From contig CAKRGM010000024.1 of NCBI GenBank assembly GCA_934330725.1, forward strand, positions 1 to 37,244: DNA of 37,244 nt, in the 5' to 3' direction. Positions 25,518 to 33,479 of the stretch are shown in pieces (position 1 is the first letter of the stretch; each line of letters starts with the position of its first letter). Source of the DNA: an uncultured Lachnospiraceae bacterium (GTDB lineage Bacteria > Bacillota > Clostridia > Lachnospirales > Lachnospiraceae). The translations under genes and the position numbers were made by a program. Below the pieces are notes generated by a model, which saw nothing but the letters and a program-made list of their open reading frames with translations, made no database searches and was not told the DNA's origin.

Positions 25518-26477
25518 TCATTTTCTGCTTATTCTTGGATCAAGCACCCTGTACAAAACATCTATGATAAAATATACAAAAATCACTATAAATGCTATAT
25601 ACATTATAAGTATTTCAACAACCGGAAAATCCCTTGTAGAAATACCACTTATAAGAAGTCTTCCTACTCCCGGAAGTGAAAACACCTGTTCAACAACTAT
25701 ACTTCCTGCAAATATTTCTGCTATTACCATTCCTAAAAATGTAATAACCGGAATCATTGCATTTTTCAGAACATGTCCATATAACACTCTTCTTTGTGTG
25801 CATCCTTTACTATATGCAGTACGAACATAATCCATCTTCATCTCACCAATCATAGAATTACGTAAAAATCTTGCTGTCATGGCAATCTTAGGTATTGCAA
25901 TGGATATTGCCGGAAAAATAAGATAACCTATAAAGCCGCTGAAACTATCTTTATAACTTACATATCCTCCTGGCGTAAAAAGCTTAAATATCATTCCAAA
26001 CACATAAATAACAATTATGCCAAGAAAGAAAGATGGTACTGCCATCCCCAGCTGTGTAACAACATTTAACGCTGTATCAAGAACTTTATTTTTGGATTTT
26101 GCCCATAATATGCCAAGTGGTATCGAAAATATGACTATAAATCCTGTTGCAAGCAGTGCCAGCCATAATGTAACAGGAAGCTTATCTGCAATAAGCTCTG
26201 AAACCGGCATCATTTCGTTCATATTTTTTGCATATTTGTAGCTTCTGCCCAAATCTCCTTTTAACACACCACTTATCCAGCTGGTATACCTTGTAACAAC
26301 CGGTTTATCAAATCCAAGTTCCTGTCTTAACTGCTCCTGTCTTTCAGGCGTAGCGTCCGTTCCAAGAATTGAATCAACCACATCTCCCGGTATAATCTGA
26401 AAAGCAGTAAATGCAGCAACTGAAACAATGAACAATGTAATAATGAGAGTAATAATTTTTTTTACTATATATTTCAT
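25518..26477 (-). CDS. Peptide ABC transporter permease, DppB/OppB type
   Basis: First membrane subunit of the importer, 319 residues. The N-terminal helix with IIPGDVVDSILG and the following RQELGFDKPVVTRYTSWI are typical of the DppB family. Six helices follow, with the EAA loop MKMDYVRTAYSKGCTQRRVL and the C-terminal VEQVFSLPGVGRLLISGI, both family signatures. AGGAGG lies 10 bases before the ATG. It follows the binding-protein gene by 105 bases, a gap with no terminator that I can see. Confidence 0.95.
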   Translation of the reverse strand: MKYIVKKIITLIITLFIVSVAAFTAFQIIPGDVVDSILGTDATPERQEQLRQELGFDKPVVTRYTSWISGVLKGDLGRSYKYAKNMNEMMPVSELIADKLPVTLWLALLATGFIVIFSIPLGILWAKSKNKVLDTALNVVTQLGMAVPSFFLGIIVIYVFGMIFKLFTPGGYVSYKDSFSGFIGYLIFPAISIAIPKIAMTARFLRNSMIGEMKMDYVRTAYSKGCTQRRVLYGHVLKNAMIPVITFLGMVIAEIFAGSIVVEQVFSLPGVGRLLISGISTRDFPVVEILIMYIAFIVIFVYFIIDVLYRVLDPRISRK

Positions 26478-26582
26478 TGCTGCATTTCCTCCTTATCATT
26501 TTGTTTTCATTTTGTTTTTCAATAGGTTTTTGCGAAACTTTCTGATATCTTTTCTTTTATATTGATATTCTGATATCTGTAA

Positions 26583-28133
26583 TTAATTTTCTGTAAAATA
26601 TACGGTGCTCATATCCTGAACATACACAGGATAGAACTTATAACCATCAAGCTTTTTGTTTATAGCCACTGTAAGCGGTGGTGCCTGTATAAATGCTGAT
26701 GCAGCCTGATCTGTAATTATTTTTTCAAGTTCCTTATACTTTTCGCCCTTCTGTTTAAGATCAAGTACGCCCTGTGTCTCATCATATTTTTCATCAAATT
26801 CCTTACTGTTGAAATTAACAAAATTCTTTGATGAATCTGACTTAAATCTGCTTAAAAGATACCCCGGTGTAAGATCACTTGTAAGACCACACACTGTTGC
26901 CTGATAATTTCTTGCATTATAGCAATCTGAAAGCCATGTGTTCCACTCAACGCCATTTATCGTTGCATTAATTCCAACTTCTTTTAACTGTTCAACAATC
27001 ACCTGCGCTGTTTCCATATGGAACTCATAGTTTGATGGTACAGTTATTGTAAGGTCAAAGCCATCAGGATATCCTGCTTCTGACAAAAGCTGTTTAGCCT
27101 TTTCAATATTTGAAGAAGTTCCATAAACATCATTTAAATCTGTATAGAAGTCCTTAAGTGTTGGAAGCATGGCAGAACTTATAATACTGCCTTTTCCGCC
27201 TGCTACAAAATCATTTATTGAATCCCTGTTAAGCGCATAACATATTGCCTGTCTTACCTTCACATCATCAAGTGGTTTTTCAGCATTGTTAAGGAATAAA
27301 GCCTGAAGTACATCTGATGCTGCGCTTGATACATTAAGCTTGTCCTTAAGCTGCTCTGCCTGTGAATCAGTAAGATATGGATAGATGTCAATCGAACCGC
27401 CCTGAAGTTCCATCAAAGCTGTATCTGAACTGTTTACAATCTTAAAATCTACTTTGTCTAAATATGGGAGTCCACTCTGCCAGTAATCAGCATTCTTTTC
27501 AAGTACAATGCCTTCCTGTGGTTTATAAGATACGAACTTGAACGGTCCTGTTCCAACTGGTGATGAACCCTCGCTTTCCGCACTTCCTTCAGGAATGATT
27601 GCGGCTGTAAAACTGTAAATAAGTTCTGCATTAGGTGTATCCACTGTAACCTTAACCGTTTTGTCGTCAATAACGTCGACACTTTTAATCACTTTAAGTG
27701 TAGATATTAATGCAGTTCCATCCAATAAGCCTGATACTCTTTCCAGTGAATACTTTACATCATTAACAGTCACTGTTTTTCCATTATGAAACTTAATGCC
27801 ATCTCTGATTGTAAATGTGTATTCAAGACCATCATCTGATACAGAATAATCGCTTGCTACTGCATTAATCAAGTTTCCATTCTCATCAGGTTTAACCAAA
27901 CCTTCGAAAATGTTAAATAAGATTTCCTTAGTTCCTGCCGCTACTGCCTTATGTGGGTCAAGACTATCAATATCCTGTTGTATTCCTACTACAACTGAAC
28001 CGCCGTAAACCGGCTTTTTAGAAGAATTATCTTCCGAGGTATTATCAGTACCGCCTGAGCAGCCTCCCAGTACAGTCATTGCCAGCAATGCCATCAAAAC
28101 AAGTATGCTTAACGCACGTTTTTTAATTCTCAT
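26583..28133 (-). CDS. Peptide/nickel-type substrate-binding lipoprotein (family 5)
   Basis: The extracellular binding protein of the importer, 516 residues. A lipoprotein signal (KKRALSILVLMALLAM then the lipobox LGGC) gives Cys25 as the lipidated residue. The mature protein has the SBP family 5 core, including YTFTIRDGIKFHNGKTVTVNDVKYSLERV and the later VRQAICYALNRDSI. AGGAG lies about 5 bases before the ATG. It is the first and probably most highly expressed gene of the operon. The ligand, a di- or oligopeptide or other small amide, cannot be read from sequence. A promoter with a palindromic operator precedes it. Confidence 0.95.
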   Translation of the reverse strand: MRIKKRALSILVLMALLAMTVLGGCSGGTDNTSEDNSSKKPVYGGSVVVGIQQDIDSLDPHKAVAAGTKEILFNIFEGLVKPDENGNLINAVASDYSVSDDGLEYTFTIRDGIKFHNGKTVTVNDVKYSLERVSGLLDGTALISTLKVIKSVDVIDDKTVKVTVDTPNAELIYSFTAAIIPEGSAESEGSSPVGTGPFKFVSYKPQEGIVLEKNADYWQSGLPYLDKVDFKIVNSSDTALMELQGGSIDIYPYLTDSQAEQLKDKLNVSSAASDVLQALFLNNAEKPLDDVKVRQAICYALNRDSINDFVAGGKGSIISSAMLPTLKDFYTDLNDVYGTSSNIEKAKQLLSEAGYPDGFDLTITVPSNYEFHMETAQVIVEQLKEVGINATINGVEWNTWLSDCYNARNYQATVCGLTSDLTPGYLLSRFKSDSSKNFVNFNSKEFDEKYDETQGVLDLKQKGEKYKELEKIITDQAASAFIQAPPLTVAINKKLDGYKFYPVYVQDMSTVYFTEN

Positions 28134-28182
28134 ATGCTCTCCTCTTTACAAATAAACTTCTCACTATTCTATTGTCAAAATT

Positions 28183-28196
28183 TATTGTATACAATA
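28183..28196. promoter_or_regulatory. Perfect 14-bp palindrome over the -10 box (candidate GntR-type operator)
   Basis: TATTGTATACAATA is a perfect palindrome and contains the -10 box of the peptide-transport promoter. TTGTATACAA centres are found in operators of GntR-family regulators such as the gluconate operator of Bacillus subtilis. Position over the -10 box implies repression. No regulator gene is in the window. Confidence 0.5.
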
Positions 28197-28212
28197 TTTC
28201 AATTATTATCAA
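28184..28212 (-). promoter_or_regulatory. Promoter of the peptide transporter operon
   Basis: On the minus strand TTGATA (28207-28212), a 17-base spacer and TACAAT (28184-28189). The start codon of the binding-protein gene is about 50 bases downstream. The -10 box is part of a palindrome. Confidence 0.7.
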
Positions 28213-28231
28213 GTATAATTTAAAATATTGT

Positions 28232-28744
28232 TTAGTCAAATTCTTTTAAGACAGGAAAACCCTCATGATACTCCTTTATTATAAACGGATGATCTTTTGC
28301 ATACTGATAAATTGTATCCCCAAGCCCGTCAGCCACAAGTTCCTTCATCACGCTAAGAGGCTGTTTATTAATAGCAGGACATGTTGGTGTTAAAGCAATG
28401 ACAAGCCTGCCATTTTCCATTTTCATTATCCTGAGCGGCCATATTTTGCAATCAAAGGGTTTATCCTGATTATCTAAAATGCAGCCCCTGTGCGGATCAA
28501 GATAATCACATGGAGCCTCTTCCTGTGGATCATCCGTCTTATACTTATAAAGCAGATCCATCTGCCCGTACTCCGCACCATTTGCTTTTTTTACAACAAA
28601 ACTTTTTTCATTATTTTGTTTTTTTAATAATCTGTCCACCGTTTCCATATCAAACAACGGAGTTTCCCACAGACTGCATCTTCTGAATGAACAGCAGAAC
28701 CTGCACTCAGCACATGTACTTTTATCCAACACTTTCGATAACAC
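28232..28744 (-). CDS. YkgJ-like cysteine-cluster protein
   Basis: A 170-residue protein with the CxxCxxCC cluster (CAECRFCCSF near 14-23) and further cysteines (CSLW, CDYL, RGCIL, FDCKIWPL), the pattern of the YkgJ family of putative zinc or iron-sulfur binding proteins. The FDCKIWP segment is a strong family match. No enzymatic function is known. The start is a GTG with GGGAGG 7 bases upstream. The gene begins 2 bases after the stop of the DUF2156 gene, so the pair is translationally coupled. Confidence 0.85.
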   Translation of the reverse strand: MLSKVLDKSTCAECRFCCSFRRCSLWETPLFDMETVDRLLKKQNNEKSFVVKKANGAEYGQMDLLYKYKTDDPQEEAPCDYLDPHRGCILDNQDKPFDCKIWPLRIMKMENGRLVIALTPTCPAINKQPLSVMKELVADGLGDTIYQYAKDHPFIIKEYHEGFPVLKEFD

Positions 28745-28746
28745 AA

Positions 28747-29658
28747 TTACGCCTCCCGCAAAACAGCATTATATTTCTTTATGATCATTTTGGGATGATA
28801 AGACATTTTTGCTTTTCTTATTCCCTCAAGCCCCAGATCCTCTTCTCTGTTTATCCACTTATACTCCTCAAGACTTTCGGCAAAAAGCTTATTTATCGCA
28901 GCATACCCTCCATTCATGGCATATTCTCCAACGGCTTTTTCAAAATGTATATCACATGTATCCTTATTAATACCCGATGCAATTGTCATCGCAACAGGCA
29001 TATTATTAACGTAAATAATTCCGCCACGAAGCTTTAATTCGTCAGCATAATTTACTGCTTCTGTTATAATATCAAATTCTTCTTTTAATGCGCCATGCTG
29101 TTCATCATCCAGCTCCCTGTGTTCGTCATACCACAATGCTGCAACTTCAAGCGCATCCTCACGATTGTTACACCCCATCTGTGAAAATTCATAATCCGGA
29201 TAAGTTCTTTTAAACTTTGAAAAATGATTTTTCTTCTTATGAAATGCTCTTCCGCTTAAATTGGCCAGATCCTGCTTAAGATACACATAATCACTGTCCC
29301 CCTCATTACTCGTATATTCAAATCTTCCCGGCATATACATTTCCAGAAGATTTTTCTGTTCTTCGGTAAGAAGACAGAACGACAGCCTTTCCGCCCTGCT
29401 TTGTGCATCTTCTTCTATCAGCTTTAAAACTTTTGCGATATCTGCATTTCCAATTGGAAATGTATAGCCAAATCTGCCATACCTTCCATTATAGTGTCTT
29501 ATTATTGAGTCTTTACAGTTACATAGCTGTATATCATATTTATTTCTTAACAGATACAGGCTTGAAAATGCTACATCACTTCCCCTGTTGCCGGTATCAT
29601 AGATAATATCTCTTATCCATTCACTTTTATCCAATTGTGGTGTCATCCATTCCAGCAT
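28747..29658 (-). CDS. DUF2156 (phosphatidylglycerol lysyltransferase C-terminal-like) GNAT-fold protein
   Basis: A 303-residue soluble protein recognised as DUF2156, a double GNAT fold related to the catalytic half of MprF-type lysyl transferases and to FemXAB-like enzymes. Supporting segments are YVYLKQDLANLSGRAFHKKKNHFSKF, the middle GGIIYVNNMPVAMTIA, and the C-terminal NREEDLGLEGIRKAKMSYHPKMIIKKY. It lacks the membrane part of MprF. The donor and acceptor are unknown; such proteins may transfer aminoacyl groups from tRNA. The frame extends to 29691, but the ATG at 29658 has GGAG 6 bases before it. It is coupled to the YkgJ-like gene. Confidence 0.82.
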   Translation of the reverse strand: MLEWMTPQLDKSEWIRDIIYDTGNRGSDVAFSSLYLLRNKYDIQLCNCKDSIIRHYNGRYGRFGYTFPIGNADIAKVLKLIEEDAQSRAERLSFCLLTEEQKNLLEMYMPGRFEYTSNEGDSDYVYLKQDLANLSGRAFHKKKNHFSKFKRTYPDYEFSQMGCNNREDALEVAALWYDEHRELDDEQHGALKEEFDIITEAVNYADELKLRGGIIYVNNMPVAMTIASGINKDTCDIHFEKAVGEYAMNGGYAAINKLFAESLEEYKWINREEDLGLEGIRKAKMSYHPKMIIKKYNAVLREA

Positions 29659-29863
29659 AATAATCTCCATTCCTGCGACATTTTTATACATATCACGTAT
29701 TTGTGCAAAACATAAATCCTGTGCGTGAAATATCCTGGCATCGGCAGATTTTCACGATGTTTCCGTTCCCACAATGATTTGATGTTAATTTTAGCACAAA
29801 CTTCTTATTTATGTAAATGCAAAACATCCCTTATATTTAATTTCTTCAGTTTTAATTCTTTGA

Positions 29864-29894
29864 ATTGACAAATTTAAGATATTGGGTTTAAAAT
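29864..29894 (+). promoter_or_regulatory. Promoter of the PII gene
   Basis: A perfect TTGACA at 29864-29869 with an AT-rich -10 region (TTAAAAT, about 29888-29894). The leader before the start codon (about 75 bases) holds a small broken hairpin at 29915-29939 (GCCA, GTAC, GTAC, TGGC). I do not assign it to any known riboswitch. Confidence 0.6.
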
Positions 29895-29969
29895 AAAGTC
29901 ATAAACAAAAATCCGCCATGTACTCATGTACCTGTTGGCAGAACTTAAATCAGGGAGGGATTCGGATTC

Positions 29970-30308
29970 ATGAAGAAATTAGAAATTATCATAAAACCTG
30001 AAAGGCTCGATGATTTAAAAGCAATTCTTAACAGTTGCAATGCCCATGGTCTTATGATTTCAAACATCATGGGATATGGTCTCCAGAAAGGTCACAAGCA
30101 GGCATATAATGGCGTGGATTTTGGTGGCAATCTGCTTCCTAAAGTAAAGGTTGAAACTATTGTCGATGATGATATTGCCGAAGATATCATCAATATAATA
30201 GTAGAAAAAATCAATACCGGCTCATATGGTGATGGAAAGATTTTTGTTTACGACGTTGCAGATGCAGTCCGTATAAGAACAGGCGAGCGTGGAACTGACG
30301 CATTATAG
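29970..30308 (+). CDS. PII family nitrogen-regulatory protein with Phe at position 51
   Basis: A 112-residue trimeric signal protein that senses 2-oxoglutarate and ATP/ADP. Recognised by the N-terminal KKLEIIIKPERLDDLK, the T-loop region QKGHKQAYNGVDFGGNLLPKVKVE (about 39-62) and the C-terminal GDGKIFVYDVADAVRIRTGERG, which lines the nucleotide site. Tyr46 is kept, but residue 51, the uridylylation site in enteric GlnB, is Phe, so this control is impossible here; Firmicutes PII proteins often lack modification. GGGAGG lies about 10 bases before the ATG. It stands alone: no amt or glutamine synthetase gene adjoins. It has its own promoter and terminator. Confidence 0.93.
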   Translation: MKKLEIIIKPERLDDLKAILNSCNAHGLMISNIMGYGLQKGHKQAYNGVDFGGNLLPKVKVETIVDDDIAEDIINIIVEKINTGSYGDGKIFVYDVADAVRIRTGERGTDAL

Positions 30309-30377
30309 CACTGTCGCGTTATAATTCTGTTTATACACTTATATTTATTTTATATATTTTATTTTAAGATTATCAAC

Positions 30378-30418
30378 GGAGATAATTATAGATATGATTC
30401 TATAGTTATCTCCTTTTT
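30378..30418 (+). terminator. Intrinsic terminator of the PII gene
   Basis: A 14-bp stem (30378-30391 with 30400-30413, one G-U pair) around an 8-base loop, followed by TTTTT on the plus strand. It is 69 bases after the stop codon. Confidence 0.85.
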
Positions 30419-30464
30419 GTATATTAATTTCGCTATCTGTATCCCATAACCGTACAGATATATA

Positions 30465-30500
30465 GAGTCTGCCGCAGTACTACCCAACTACGACAGACTC
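30465..30500 (-). terminator. Intrinsic terminator after the DHHW gene
   Basis: A 10-bp stem (30465-30474 with 30491-30500, one G-U in the minus-strand RNA) around a 16-base loop. The T-tract is weak (TATATATCT). It starts 8 bases after the stop codon. Confidence 0.6.
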
Positions 30501-30507
30501 ATTTTTA

Positions 30508-31956
30508 TTACTGACACACATTCTGCATTTCCACAATACGCTGCATTGTTGATGTTGCAGTAATATTATTAACAAAAAGAACCGTTTTAATCCCTTTCTC
30601 CTTTACAAGCTCTGTAATATGTCCGTCATAATAACGATAATCTACCACATAAAGATTCTGAAAATGATCGGTAAGAAATGGAACAAGTGCATTTCCAAAC
30701 GACTCCTTTATCACGAGGCACGATGAACCATCCTTTATCTGTGGATTATTTATTTCCACATACGGATTGTCTCCTCCGATAAAGGTACTGTATTTACTTG
30801 TACTGCTCCATCCCGATACATCCGTTACTATACTATAATCAACCCATTCATTATCACGGTTAAGAAGCTTTAAACTGTTTGTGGACAGCGGTACATATGC
30901 ATCAATGGTGTCCGGATTATTTGCAAGTGATGCCACTCCGCTCTGTGTATAAAGACTCCCCTTGAAATCTTTAAATTCCTTTTTCTCATACATTCCAAGT
31001 CTGTATGGCGTTTTTCCGAGACTGCTTATAAAATCACTGTATGCATAGTATGCTCCTAGTGCCGTCCAGTGATGGTCTGTCCTGAAATAAATATATTCAT
31101 TTCTATGGCTCTTTAAAGTATCATATACATATGTTTTTTTTACATTGTCATTCATTTTACTGTACATATAGAGCATTGCTTTTTTCTGGTTGCTGCTTGT
31201 AAGGCTGTTTCTTGTTGCATCATCCAGTGTAATATCTATGCTTGTAGGCACAATCATATCATATATGTCTACATCCTGTGGCAGATTATCTGCAAGATTA
31301 TTCACGGTCTGTACATATCCATCTGCTGCTGCCTGTGAAAATGCATAAATATTATATGCACTGTTATTTACAATAAATATTGAATTAAACTTTTCACCTT
31401 TTTTAGCATCAGTACTTCCATCGCAGGAATCAACATCTGTTCCTATATCTTCAGGATTATAATACAACTTATTCTGGCTGTTTTCTCCATCCTTTTTATC
31501 CTGTTCATCACCCGAATCTTTTTTTTGCGTACTTCCGGTCTGATTTGAATTTTTCAATTCATCCGAATCAATATCAACATTTGGTATATCATCACCTTTT
31601 ACAAGCACGCCATGCATTACATTCGTTCTTATTCCGTAAAGGCTCTCAAGCTTTTCATTGCAGAAAATAAGATTATCCCTGAATGGAAACGTATCCGCAT
31701 ACCACGTATCTATCTGATTAAAATATTCACCATTCATAAACGAGGCAGTGTCATAATCCGGAAATGATGTAAGCTGCCTTTTCTCGCTTTCAGAAACCTT
31801 TGGTCTTAATGGTATAATAAAAGATATAATCCCACCAAAACAAAGCAGAACTGAAAAAACTATGATTTTTATGACAGCATACTTTTTCATCAGATACACT
31901 CTGTATTTTTCACTGTTTTTATCTACATTATCATTTATTTTCACGGTATTCTCCAT
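30508..31956 (-). CDS. DHHW family protein (AlgX/AlgJ-like O-acetylation partner)
   Basis: A 482-residue membrane-anchored extracellular protein that pairs with MBOAT acyltransferases in polymer O-acetylation. One N-terminal helix (about 27-49) is followed by the family segments SFPDYDTASFMNGEYFNQIDTWYADTFPFRDNL, and by DHHW at 294-297 in an SGNH-like fold with the catalytic His and Ser motifs expected of the AlgX/J family. Between about 122 and 190 there is a low-complexity insert rich in Asp, Lys, Gln and Ser that interrupts the domain, absent from the short members I remember. The ribosome site is weak, and it begins 10 bases after the MBOAT gene, so translation is probably coupled. Confidence 0.9.
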   Translation of the reverse strand: MENTVKINDNVDKNSEKYRVYLMKKYAVIKIIVFSVLLCFGGIISFIIPLRPKVSESEKRQLTSFPDYDTASFMNGEYFNQIDTWYADTFPFRDNLIFCNEKLESLYGIRTNVMHGVLVKGDDIPNVDIDSDELKNSNQTGSTQKKDSGDEQDKKDGENSQNKLYYNPEDIGTDVDSCDGSTDAKKGEKFNSIFIVNNSAYNIYAFSQAAADGYVQTVNNLADNLPQDVDIYDMIVPTSIDITLDDATRNSLTSSNQKKAMLYMYSKMNDNVKKTYVYDTLKSHRNEYIYFRTDHHWTALGAYYAYSDFISSLGKTPYRLGMYEKKEFKDFKGSLYTQSGVASLANNPDTIDAYVPLSTNSLKLLNRDNEWVDYSIVTDVSGWSSTSKYSTFIGGDNPYVEINNPQIKDGSSCLVIKESFGNALVPFLTDHFQNLYVVDYRYYDGHITELVKEKGIKTVLFVNNITATSTMQRIVEMQNVCQ

Positions 31957-31966
31957 TTCTGTTAAC

Positions 31967-33415
31967 TTAAAACCTGAAATATATAAAAGGATTGTAGCTG
32001 TTGCCTATCAGCGCAATTGTCGATGCAAACAGCAGTATTGCAGGAATAATTATATTTAATATATTGTAAATATATGTAACTGCAATATTCCCACTGGCTG
32101 CACTTTTCCTGAACCGCCCAGCAAGTCTTGAAACTAAAGGCGTAGCCGCGGCTAAGCATACAATTATAAATATAAAATTATTCAGTAAGAATGTATTTGT
32201 TTCCAGATTTGTAACCGGATTTCCACTTAATCCAAACATACTTTTAAATGTTTCTGAAATCATATCCATATCACTGAACCTGAATAATACCCATCCAATT
32301 ATCACCACAAAAATCGTATATATCCTTGATATAACCGCCGACAACACTGAAGGAACCATATTGAATAACTTAAGAAGAAATGTTTTCTCAATAACAAGAA
32401 ACACAAAATAGTACAGTCCCCATAAAACGAAATTAAAGGCAGCGCCATGCCATAATCCGGTTAATGCCCACACAATAAACATGTTAAGTATCTGCCGCAT
32501 AAATCCTTTTCTGTTGCCGCCCAACGGAATATACAGATAATCCCTGAAAAATGTACTTAAGGAAATGTGCCAGCGTCTCCAGAAATCTGTAACCGAAGAT
32601 GCAACATATGGGTAATTGAAATTCTCCTTATAATGAAATCCTGTCATTTTCCCCAGTCCTATTGCCATATCCGAATAAGCTGAAAAATCAAGATATATCT
32701 CAAGCATATACAAAAGGGCACCAATCCACGCACCAAGTACTGTACTCTGCATTATACTGTCCATATTCTCTGGCAGTATTGTATTAAGAAGTGAAGCACA
32801 TGAATTAGCAAGAAGTGTCTTTTTAGCCAATCCGACACAAAATCTTGAAATACCATCATTCATTGAATTAATATCTGTTTTACGTTCTTTAAGGTCATTT
32901 GCAATATCCCTGTATCTTACGATTGGTCCTGCAATACATTGATGAAACAGCGATGTATACAAAAGCACCCTTGAATATTTTTTATCAGCCTCTATCTGCC
33001 CTCTGTACACGTCCACAACATAGGAAATAAGCTGAAATGTATAAAAAGAAATTCCAACGGGTAATATAATATCTGCTACTGCCACATTCATTCCTGAAAT
33101 ACTGTTAAACACTGAGCAGAAAAAACCAAAATATTTGAAATATGCAAGAACCATAAGGCTGACCACAAGATCTGCCACCAGCCATACAACAGCATTTTTT
33201 GTTCCTCTGTACTTTTCAATCTGTATAGCTCCTGCATAATTAATTAATGCCATTATCATAAGTAATATCAGATACTTTGGAGATGTCCACGAATAAAAAA
33301 TCAACGAAAAAATCAGAACGCACATATTTTTCTTTTTTATATCTGAAAACGCCGCATAACATATCAGATTAAGCGGAAGAAACACATATACGAACAAAAG
33401 ACTCGAAAAAACCAT
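31967..33415 (-). CDS. MBOAT family O-acyltransferase (AlgI/DltB-like)
   Basis: A 482-residue multi-spanning enzyme that moves an acyl, probably acetyl, group across the membrane to an extracellular polymer. About ten to eleven helices are seen. The MBOAT motifs are FWRRWHISLSTFFRDYLYIPLGGN and, later, the catalytic His of LTGLWHGAAFNFVLWGLYY. The N-terminal VFSSLLFVYVFLPLNLI is typical of AlgI-type proteins. GGAG lies 11 bases before the ATG. The DHHW gene follows directly, as in alginate- and other exopolysaccharide O-acetylation units. No glycosyltransferase or polymerase gene is near, so the target polymer is unknown (a wall polymer, capsule or teichoic acid). Confidence 0.94.
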   Translation of the reverse strand: MVFSSLLFVYVFLPLNLICYAAFSDIKKKNMCVLIFSLIFYSWTSPKYLILLMIMALINYAGAIQIEKYRGTKNAVVWLVADLVVSLMVLAYFKYFGFFCSVFNSISGMNVAVADIILPVGISFYTFQLISYVVDVYRGQIEADKKYSRVLLYTSLFHQCIAGPIVRYRDIANDLKERKTDINSMNDGISRFCVGLAKKTLLANSCASLLNTILPENMDSIMQSTVLGAWIGALLYMLEIYLDFSAYSDMAIGLGKMTGFHYKENFNYPYVASSVTDFWRRWHISLSTFFRDYLYIPLGGNRKGFMRQILNMFIVWALTGLWHGAAFNFVLWGLYYFVFLVIEKTFLLKLFNMVPSVLSAVISRIYTIFVVIIGWVLFRFSDMDMISETFKSMFGLSGNPVTNLETNTFLLNNFIFIIVCLAAATPLVSRLAGRFRKSAASGNIAVTYIYNILNIIIPAILLFASTIALIGNSYNPFIYFRF

Positions 33416-33479
33416 TTATTTGTTACTCCAACTAAATATTTATATATTAATAACTTTTTTTCATTATAAATGTATATAC

